From Linnemannia elongata (lineage: Eukaryota > Mortierellomycota > Mortierellomycetes > Mortierellales > Mortierellaceae): a DNA stretch of 64,000 nt. The stretch spans positions 3,184,001 to 3,248,000 of the forward strand of contig JAXBDG010000001.1 of assembly GCA_036320915.1 (NCBI GenBank). Direction: 5' to 3'. Numbering within the stretch: the first letter of the stretch is position 1; the number at the start of each line of letters is the position of its first letter. The notes under the pieces were generated by a model. The model was not told the DNA's origin and made no database searches. It was given only the letters and a program-made list of their open reading frames with translations. The position numbers were made by a program, and so were the translations under genes. Shown here piece after piece: positions 56,420-64,000 of the stretch.

Positions 56420-58126
56420 GGTATTGCTGTGCAAAGGGGGGGAGGGGTGAAAGATAAAGGTCGAGAGGGTATGAAGAGTGGGGAGTGAAGAAGAAAGCGA
56501 AGGAAAGGTTACTGATAGATAGAAAGAAAAAGGAGGTCAGGGGGCTAAACTGTCCTTCTTTTTATCGGTGGAAGTGAGAAAACGTATTTCCGTCAGCCGG
56601 TGGGGAATGAGGGAGGGTCTGTGGAGTAGACAACGCACGCTCAATTGGACAACGCTTCGATCGCGTTCCATAGTTCATTATTGTGGCCGAGGAGAAATAA
56701 AAAGGGACCAGCTCATTCTGCCCGTACCACAAGATTTTTACCCTATTCGCTCGTCGGCTCGGTCTGTGATGACATACTTCAGCTAGAGTTGAGCCACCCC
56801 GAAAGCGGTCTTAACTAAGGGACAGCTGAAATCAAACGATCCTGAACACAAACGTCGTTCTCTTCGTTGTTCCTCATCGTGAGGTCGAGAGAAATCCTTT
56901 CGAGCTACTCCTGCTTCACTTTGTAACGTCGCAACCCTCGGTCAGAGTCCTCAGGAACCGAGTGTTTTCACACTTCCACCGCTATGAATTGTAGTTCGTC
57001 CATCGGCAAAAAACGATGGGCATAAAGTCAGAGCTATGTCCTTGCCATTGAAGAAAGAGGGAGCAAATCGATCCTCCCTCCATAGTTCACGCGGTTCAAA
57101 GTGCTCTTCGGTCTTCATTGTGGAGCAACTTCCTGTCTGCACAGTCCGATGATTCAAGCAACCTTTTCGTTCTGTGTTTTTCCCTGTCTATTACCAGCCA
57201 TGCTTTTTCATCGATCAGGGGTAACAGTATCTTGAAGGTCCAAGGATTGCAGGATGAGACCGACAACGACCCTTGAGTTCACCTTGCCCGTTTTTTTTTT
57301 CAAGACCGAACGTAGACGATTGTTGACCTTCGTAGGAGCAAGGCAAGTGCGTTTGGAAAGATTGAGGGCTGCTAATGACTATGAGGGTGAAGGTTGGGGA
57401 GAGCAAGACAGATGGGGAGCAGTCCATGGCTTTCTCAAAGGTGCACTCTAAGCCACCGACAGAATAAGGATGAATATTGCAGCTGAGCCATGTAGCAAGC
57501 GTTATCATGTATGTATGTTGCGCACAATCAGTCTCTCGATGCCTCTCTCAACAGAGAGAATGTGTGAGTAATGGAACAGTCCAGGAACGCAACACTGATA
57601 AAACTCTGTACGTCTCAGATGTTCTTAGTGGCACCATCAGTGGTGGGCGATCAAAAATATCAGGATCTCCCTTTGTCGCTTACGATGATCTTTACTCAGG
57701 CTGTCACAAGCACAGCGCCTTGGCCTGGTCAACAACAGCGCACAGACTCAAGCCATTTTTGCACCTTTTGCTTCTTTCTGCCGAATTGGATTCATCCTCT
57801 ACTATGCAATCCTCACTCAAGCACGCAACAATAACCGACTTATATCTACACACCTGCTTGGGCGCAATTGGCATGTGGTATTCAAGGGAGCAGCTGTGAT
57901 CCAGAGACGTAAGATGCCTTGGACATTTGAATTGAACAAAGAAGGCTAGAGAAATCGATTGGTATCATTGAGACCTTACAATCATGTGTCTTGATCTCGT
58001 CTTTAAGATCTGTGGCTTCCCTCCCCTCTATTCTCTATCCACCCCTCGGGGCAAGAACGCTGCATTGAGCCTTTCTGAGGTGGCCATAAGAAAAAACATA
58101 AAGCATGCGAGTGAGCACTGGATGAC

Positions 58127-58203
58127 AAAAAAAAAAAAAAAAATGCCGACCACGCAATCGTTCCTTGTATCTTTTTTGCATATTGGATGTTTTTCCTTGA
58201 ACC

Positions 58204-58249
<46 letters not shown>
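58127..58249. repeat. Poly(A) tracts of 17 and 45 bp
   Basis: A17 at 58127-58143 and A45 at 58205-58249; the latter is the longest homopolymer in the window. Confidence 0.9.
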
Positions 58250-58251
<2 letters not shown>

Positions 58252-58466
58252 AAAAAAATTGAGAGGGTGGTACAACAAAGAACGTGGCAATGCTTCCTCA
58301 GGTTTGGGCAACTCTTTTCCTACCTTGATTTTCCATACCCTCAACCTCCCGATCAAGCTAAAGGGGCGGGATACAAACCCCTTCCTCACATGAATGGGTT
58401 GCCTGGCTTGTTTTTGTTTTGCACGAGCGAGTTGTTGGGTTGAATAGCGTGTGAGCCATTTTTAAT

Positions 58467-58484
58467 ATTTTCGATATCGAAAAT
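58467..58484. repeat. Perfect 18-bp palindrome
   Basis: ATTTTCGATATCGAAAAT, 800 bp upstream of the desaturase start. It is fully self-complementary. Confidence 0.85.
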
Positions 58485-59245
58485 GAAGTGTGCCAACCCC
58501 CCTCTTGAGCTCATGCGAAGGCTGAGGCCAGTCTAAGTCAAGGCATGGGTGGTTCTTTGTTCGTTCACAAGAAATCGATGGTTATCTGCAAGGTTATCTG
58601 CTCGCTGTCCTCCTCTTCTTCCCGTCGATCCTTGTTTTCTTTCTTACCATTTCATCCATCCCTTTCCTTTACTGGAGTGCCCAAAGAAATAAAAGAAATA
58701 AGTGACCCGGATCAGATACAACATGTCTTTCAGATGAATCTCCGTTCCTGAAGGGACAAAACCACCACTCAAACTCGATTTGAGTTTCGAAGGATCATTT
58801 ATTTTTTCTTTTCCTAACGGAAGGTGGCCAATCATGGATCGTCTTGTCAATACAGAAAAGGAACGCTATGATAAGAGAGTCCAGCTATTTGGTTTCATTC
58901 AGCCTTTGAGATGGATAGAAGGGGATCGACCTCCGCACCTCTCCTCCTCCTTCCTTGTTCATCATCTCCTTCTTCGGACCCCGCAACATCGACACAGAGA
59001 CAGGCAGACATACAAACAGACAAGTAGGCAGACTGGCAAAAGAGCTAATAAGACGCCATTCGACTCATTTACCATTACCTGCTTTGAGGACTACTTTTGT
59101 CCTCATTGTTATTGTTTTTTGTTTTCATCCTCCGGTCTCCTCTGCTTTTTTTTTTGTCAATATCCTTCGGTTCTTTTTCTCCTTTTTCTTTTTCTTCTTC
59201 TTTCCATTCTTCTTTACTCCTCTCCTCCCCACCTTCCACCTTCCA

Positions 59246-59274
59246 CCCCCCCCCCACCCCCCCACCCCCCACCC
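59246..59274 (+). promoter_or_regulatory. C-tract leader element next to the desaturase start codon
   Basis: C10-A-C7-A-C6-A-C3 ends 9 nt before the ATG. The complementary strand has four G runs with one-base loops, a strong G-quadruplex pattern, and the sense strand could form an i-motif. Whether it acts on expression is unknown. Confidence 0.6.
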
Positions 59275-59283
59275 ATCACCAAA

Positions 59284-60980
59284 ATGGCCCCTCCTCACGT
59301 CGTTGAAGATCAGGTCCGTCGCCGTATCGTCGTCGAGGACGAGACTCCCACCAAGCAGCAGTACGAGCGCAACTATGTGCCCATGGAATTTACAATCAAG
59401 GAGATCCGTGATGCGATCCCCGCCCATCTCTTCGTCAGGGACACCACAAAGTCGATCATGCACGTCGTCAAGGATCTGGTCACCATCGCTGCTGTCTTTT
59501 ACTGCGCTACCTTTATCGACACTCTGCCCTCGCTCGCTTTGAGGATCCCTGCCTGGATCGCTTACTGGATCATTCAGGGAACTGTCATGGTTGGACCCTG
59601 GATCTTGGCTCATGGTAAGCTTTTGCGGATATGCGAGAGATCAGATATGAAAGATTAGAACGAAAAAAAAGGGGCAAGCAGGCAGCCGTTATTGATTGAA
59701 TCTGTTGGGCAGAGGAATGGAGATTGAGAGAAGAGTGGGATAGCCAGCAACTTCAAGCGATTGACAGCAGTGAGGGACATCGACAGCAAGAGCAACAAGC
59801 ACCAAAACAGACAGATAGACGGAAGGGCTGGCGGCACAAAGATGGGATCCCTTTTCCCTTCTTCCCTTCTGTCTGGAGAGTCAGGCACCAGTTAGAAAAC
59901 GAGGGGGAGAATTGTTCCTTCAATTCCTTGAGCGGATTTGGAAAATATTTTTATTTTTATTTTTCTCATTCAATTAGAGTGATATCTTTTCACAAGTTAC
60001 ACTAAGGAGAGGGGTACAACAAACACACACTAACCCACGTTTTTTTGGTACCTTTTCTTAATTGTCGTTTGCAATCATATTTAACAATAGAGTGCGGACA
60101 TGGCGCCTTCTCTGACAGCAAGACCGTCAACACCATCTTTGGCTGGGTCCTCCACTCGGCTCTCTTGGTCCCTTACCAGGCCTGGCAGATGTCGCACTCG
60201 AAGCATCATAAGGGAACTGGATCCATGACCAAGGACGTCGTCTTCCTCCCCGCCACCCGCTCCTACAAGGGTCTCCCCGCCCTCACCGAGCAGCAGAAGC
60301 AGGACGAGCTCAACAACAGCACCCAGGAACACCACGACCATCACCACGAGTCGATCTTTGCCGAGACCCCTATCTACACCCTCGGCTCGCTCATCTTTGT
60401 CCTCACCTTCGGATGGCCTTTGTATCTCTTCGTCAACTTTTCTGGCCCTGAGCACGCCCACTGGATTAACCACTTCCAGACCATCGCTCCCCTCTATGAG
60501 CCCCACCAGGCCAAGAACATCTTCTACTCCAACTGCGGTATCGTCGCCATGACCTCGATCCTCACCTACCTCTCAATTCTCTTCTCGCCCCTGACCGTCT
60601 TCATGTACTACGGTATCCCTTACCTCGGAGTCAACGCATGGATCGTCTGTATCACTTACCTCCAGCACACCGACCCCAAGGTCCCTCATTTCCGTGACAA
60701 CGTCTGGAACTTCCAGCGTGGAGCCGCCTGCACTGTCGACCGCTCCTTCGGAACCATCGTCAACCACTTGCACCACCACATTGGCGACTCTCACCAGTGC
60801 CATCACATGTTCTCGCAGATGCCCTTCTACAACGCTGTTGAGGCCACCAAGCACCTCAAAGCCAAGTTGGGCAAGTACTACATCTTTGACGATACCCCTA
60901 TCGCCAAGGCCCTGTACCGCAACTGGAGAGAGTGCCGTTTTGTTGAGGACGAAGGCGAGGTTGTTTTCTATAAGCACTAG
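59284..60980 (+). CDS. Omega-3 fatty acid desaturase (delta-12/delta-15 family)
   Basis: Two exons, 59284-59614 and 60091-60980, give 406 residues. This is a membrane-bound front-door FAD2/FAD3-type desaturase of the ER. Three His boxes are present: HECGH at 110-114 (across the intron), HSKHH at 146-150 and HQCHH at 345-349. Hydrophobic segments at about 65-110, 205-225 and 255-300 provide the membrane spans. From memory, the N-terminus MAPPHVV...[10 protein letters not shown] and the C-terminus [17 protein letters not shown] match the M. alpina omega-3 desaturase more closely than its delta-12 enzyme. That omega-3 enzyme converts n-6 to n-3 C18/C20 acids such as arachidonic to eicosapentaenoic. 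A His-rich insert (EHHDHHHES) lies near residue 190. The intron is 476 bp. Confidence 0.95.
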
Positions 60981-61468
60981 AGAACTCTTTCCTCTTCTTT
61001 TCTTTCATGGGCATTATGTTCCAACGAAAAAGTCAGCGATATCCATACATTCACTAGAAAACACTCATTGGCATTCATCACTGTATACCACCTTACAAAA
61101 ATAAAAAATCCCACATATCGGCTGCTTTTTCATTCTTCAATTCATACATTCAAAAAAAAAAAAAACTTCCGAGAAACTGTCCTGTTTTCCGAACTTTTTT
61201 TTTGCAGGTTACAATCTCCGGTGCTGATGTGGGCTCCGGAAAGCGGGGTGAGGCGGGGCGGGGAGGTCTGGTTCCTCTCCTCAACATTTTTTCTCTTCCC
61301 ACCCCAAAAGACGACATTGGACTGGCACGTGATGATTGTCATTCTTCCTATTCTGTCATTTTTTTTTAAAAAAAGCGTTGTTGCATCAACTTCAACCTCC
61401 GTCCCTCCATTCCCATTCCATTTCTCTCAACCATCACCTCGTTAACCCGGAAAGCAAGAAAAAGCAAT
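60981..61468. other. Intergenic region upstream of the PEX39-like gene
   Basis: It contains a CACGTG E-box at 61326-61331 and a CA/TC-rich leader. No gene recognised. Confidence 0.55.
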
Positions 61469-62462
61469 ATGGAGGCATCAACAGTACAGCAACAGGAACA
61501 GCTCTTCCAAAAGTTCGAGAACTACGACTTTGAGGCTGACGCCAACTTCCAAGTAAACACATGGTTTTCAACCGAACTACTTGATAAGCAGGGAATAAGT
61601 ACTTTAACGGTGAACTGACACGAGTATCTTGCCCTTGTTTTTTTAAAAAAAAAAAAAAATAGGCGGGATTGAAGTCCATTATCGGGAACAACCAGAACAA
61701 GTCAGCACAGGAGCAGAAGGATGCTGTTGATAAGGCGAAATACTTTTACTACTCTCGGTAAAACAATAGCAATGTTACCAACCCTCTCTCTGCTGTCTTC
61801 AACGCAATCAATTGGACCATGCTGAGACTCATATTTCCACACGTATAATTGGCTTTTCTCTGAATTGTAGCTTTGTGCAGAGTTTTGATTATAACCAGTA
61901 CCAGGCATGGCGCCAATTAAAGGCGGCCACTTCTACCGATCAGGATGAGCCACAGGCACCATCATCAACAACCGCAGCACCAATCGTCGACGAGACTGTC
62001 GCGGAGGAATCTCAGTCCTCCACTGCTACTGCTGCTGGTAAGAGTCATTTTCGTCTTTACTAGAGCAGCCGAGGAGGGCTATCCAGCGAAATGTCGAAAT
62101 AGACCACTGATGCGTTATTGTATTCATTCCTATCATTTAGACCCTACATATCCAAAGTCATTCCAGGAGATATGTGAACTGATCGCGTCAGGAAAGCCCA
62201 TCCCAGGTACCCTTTACAAGAGGCAAATCATCTAAGTACAGTACCTAGAGACCATATGACAACCCCAACCGCTAATTATTATTTCCTTTCTCCGTGTGTT
62301 GTTTGAATAGGCATTCGTCAGATCCCCAACAACTTGGCAGAGGGAACGCCGAGCGAAGCTAAGTTGGCGCCCAAGCTTAAGCCCTGGGAGAAGAAGAAGG
62401 CTGCTAGTGCTGAGGAGCCAGTCGTTGAATCTACTACGCCATCCGCCGAAGTTACCGCTTAA
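61469..62462 (+). CDS. PEX39-like KPWE-domain protein
   Basis: Five exons, 61469-61552, 61663-61757, 61871-62037, 62141-62206 and 62311-62462, give 187 residues in perfect phase. The N-terminal part (FENYDFEADANFQAGLKSII) and the C-terminal part (DPTYPKSFQEICELIASGKP, then IRQIPNN and LKPWEKKKA, with KPWE at 161-164) are those of the PEX14-like KPWE-domain family (Pfam KPWE_dom). Its human (C6orf226) and yeast members have recently been named PEX39 and linked to PTS2 protein import with PEX7. The middle is a Ser/Thr/Ala/Gln-rich linker. The first intron ends with an A15 tract before the TAG. The assignment to PTS2 import rests on family knowledge, not on this sequence. Confidence 0.82.
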
Positions 62463-62628
62463 GAAAAACAAGGAAAAAAACTAGATGTCCATTGATGCAT
62501 GTGAATAAATAAGACAAAAATCGCCTCAATTTGGCACTTTGAAAGCGGTGGAGGATGAAAAGAGACCATGAAGCCATGTTTTATGACGTTTTGGAGACTT
62601 GGAGGAGAAGCGACAGAGAGGCCGGACT

Positions 62629-63997
62629 TTAGACAACTTCCACTTCCTCCATTTCTTCTTCGTCATCATCATCTTCCTCTTCAAACGTCTCCACTGCTGG
62701 GACCATACTGACATTGGACCCTGCTGATGAGATCTGTGAGCTGATAGGAGCAGTAGGCGAGACGACCTCCATGAACGCATCCTCTTCTTCATCCTCCTCC
62801 TCCCCATGCCCCTGATCCAAACTCTGTTCAGTTGATTCATCGCCTTGCAGCGACTCAAGTTCCTCCTCACTAGACTCCTCCTCCTCTTCCTCGTCATCAC
62901 CATCGCTGCTCAGTGTGCCTTCCCGCCGCCGTGCCTCAAAGTAGCTATCATCAAAGACATCGTCACCCTCAATTCCAGCACCCTCTCCCGCCTGATCATC
63001 AGCTCCAGAACTGTATCCATCCATATCATTCAAATTTCCAGCCCAGTCATCCACATACCGGACCGAAGCCGACGAGCCGCCCAAGAACTCGTCCGTAGGC
63101 AACGGGTTCGCATCAACTTTCGACTTCTTATTGCTAATGCCAGCTCCTGATGGTCCTGAAGTATCTCTCTCACGCTTGGTGCCTCCTCCTCCGTTCTCGG
63201 CTCCGACTGCTACATCCTCTTCATTGCCATCCTCGTCATCGTCGTCGGATTCGTATCGCACCTTGGTGTGGACCGTATCTCTCTGCTGTTCGAAAATCCC
63301 GTCCGCCTTCCTACAAAGCTCATCATGCATTGCAACCTTGAGCTGTGATACAAATAGGATTATATTAGCGACAATATCAGCACCTAATTATTTCCCAATT
63401 GCATTCCTCGTTGTACCCAAACGGAATAAAATAGGTTCCAGAACTCAGTGCTGTTACCTTGTACACATTCCACTGCTTCTTCTCCTCAGGAGTTCCATAA
63501 GGAACGTTCAGAGCATTGGGGTTAACCGCCTTATTAGGTGCAGGTGAAGGTGGCAGAACAGGCAATCCCGGGATGGTCCCCTCCCTGATCCTCTCCTCAT
63601 CCGCCTGTTCCAGTTCTGGAAAGAGTTTTGTCCGAAGGAGGACAGAGAGGTTCTGGACCTGTTGATCATTTGCGGGCGGTTCAAAGGGGAAGACGGTGTA
63701 GTCCCGTGGTTGGAGAGTGATCTGGGGGTTGTTGAGGATATTGGTTAGGTGCAGGTACTTTGCGATCAGAACGTTGAACTTTGAGTGCAACTCCGTCCTA
63801 TTGAATGATATTGATGTGTTTGTGTTAAGACTGTGTCAATTGTAGATATATTTCAACGGATGCTAACAACATCCATCGCCTTTGACATACCATGATACTG
63901 TGCCAGGAGTGGTTTCGGGGTTGATGGAGCGCAAGAAGAAGTGGATGGATTCGTGGAGTTGGACGAGACGCGTTTTCACGCTCTCCAAGTACTCCAT
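62629..63997 (-). CDS. MED8: Mediator complex subunit 8
   Basis: Three exons, 63997-63891, 63797-63458 and 63342-62629, give 386 residues. Mediator head-module subunit linking activators to RNA polymerase II. The helical start MEYLESVKTRLVQLHESIHF, then TVSWTELHSKFNVLIAKYLHL (across intron 1), the strand DYTVFPFEPP and the helix LSVLLRTKLFPELEQ reproduce the fungal Med8 pattern. The C-terminal half is unusual: a long disordered acidic tail with Glu/Asp runs (EEEEEESSEEELE, then EEEDEEEDAF and a final EEMEEVEVV) after a KKSK basic patch. Yeast Med8 is about 220 residues. The start codon sits 3 bp from the window end (ACAATGG context), so further upstream coding sequence cannot be excluded. Confidence 0.85.
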
Positions 63998-64000
63998 TGT

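Larger units (their letters stand above)
56420..59283. other. Gene-poor region between FAT1 and the desaturase
   Basis: It contains A tracts of 17 and 45 bp at 58127-58249 and an 18-bp perfect palindrome at 58467-58484. The right end is the CT-rich leader of the desaturase gene. Frames at 56951-57157 (-) and 57477-57899 (+) show no recognisable domain. Confidence 0.55.

Noticed and set aside
56951..57899. Frames between FAT1 and the desaturase that looked like a transposon relic
   Set aside because: No transposase, reverse transcriptase or terminal repeat motif could be recognised.
53475..62462. Lipid gene cluster (FAT1, omega-3 desaturase, PEX39-like)
   Set aside because: Genes are on different strands, kilobases apart, and share no clear promoter motif apart from common CT-rich leaders; proximity may be chance.

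Overview
The window is nuclear DNA of a filamentous fungus, almost certainly a Mortierella/Linnemannia-type member of Mortierellomycota. The genes carry short GT-AG introns (typically GTAAGT donors and TAG/CAG acceptors, about 60 to 730 bp). The plus-strand gene at 59284-60980 looks, from memory of the family, very close to the omega-3 fatty acid desaturase of Mortierella alpina. I reconstructed 23 confident multi- or single-exon protein genes, one tRNA-Gly(GCC), one small secreted peptide and one probable 45-49 residue ORF. Every spliced model was checked for phase by hand, and all give an uninterrupted frame.

Layout. 0.6-8.7 kb: a Cys-rich zinc-binding-like protein (+), NAD(P)H-hydrate dehydratase (-), a very large FAM72-domain protein (+) and an M49 (DPP III-like) peptidase (-). 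10.8-19 kb: a bHLH factor (-) divergent from casein kinase 2 alpha (+), then a mitochondrial Mss116-like DEAD-box helicase (+) and an ER MIR-domain SDF2 homologue (+). 19-26 kb: an MDR oxidoreductase (-), CTF8 (+), LTO1 (-) and 2-isopropylmalate synthase (+). 26-30.7 kb: mostly gene-poor, with the secreted peptide, the tRNA and a coding-like relic. 30.7-37.4 kb: peptidyl-tRNA hydrolase (+), a cytochrome P450 (-) and a CRAL-TRIO lipid-transfer protein (-). 37.4-41 kb: gene-poor. 41-48 kb: UDP-galactose 4-epimerase (+), a HemK/PrmC methyltransferase (-), a small basic/coiled-coil protein (-) and an Sfp1-like zinc-finger regulator (-). 48-53.4 kb: gene-poor, with simple repeats, the 45-residue ORF and a striking 125-bp hairpin. 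53.4-64 kb: a FAT1-type acyl-CoA synthetase (-), a gene-poor gap, the omega-3 desaturase (+), a PEX39/KPWE-domain protein (+) and Mediator subunit Med8 (-, at the window edge).

Functional themes. There is no operon logic. Genes are mostly arranged as divergent pairs sharing a few hundred bp of promoter and convergent pairs with short 3' gaps. Three lipid/peroxisome genes lie close together at 53-62 kb (FAT1, omega-3 desaturase, PEX39-like), which suits an oleaginous fungus, but nothing shows they are a regulated cluster. The window is rich in A/T homopolymers of 30-45 bp, several inside introns. Some introns have an A-tract where a polypyrimidine tract would be expected, and one has a U-tract facing an A-tract. 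No classical transposon, CRISPR array or biosynthetic gene cluster is visible. The most unexplained items are the hairpin at 52076-52200, the homopolymer introns, the small Cys-rich protein and the two tiny peptides.
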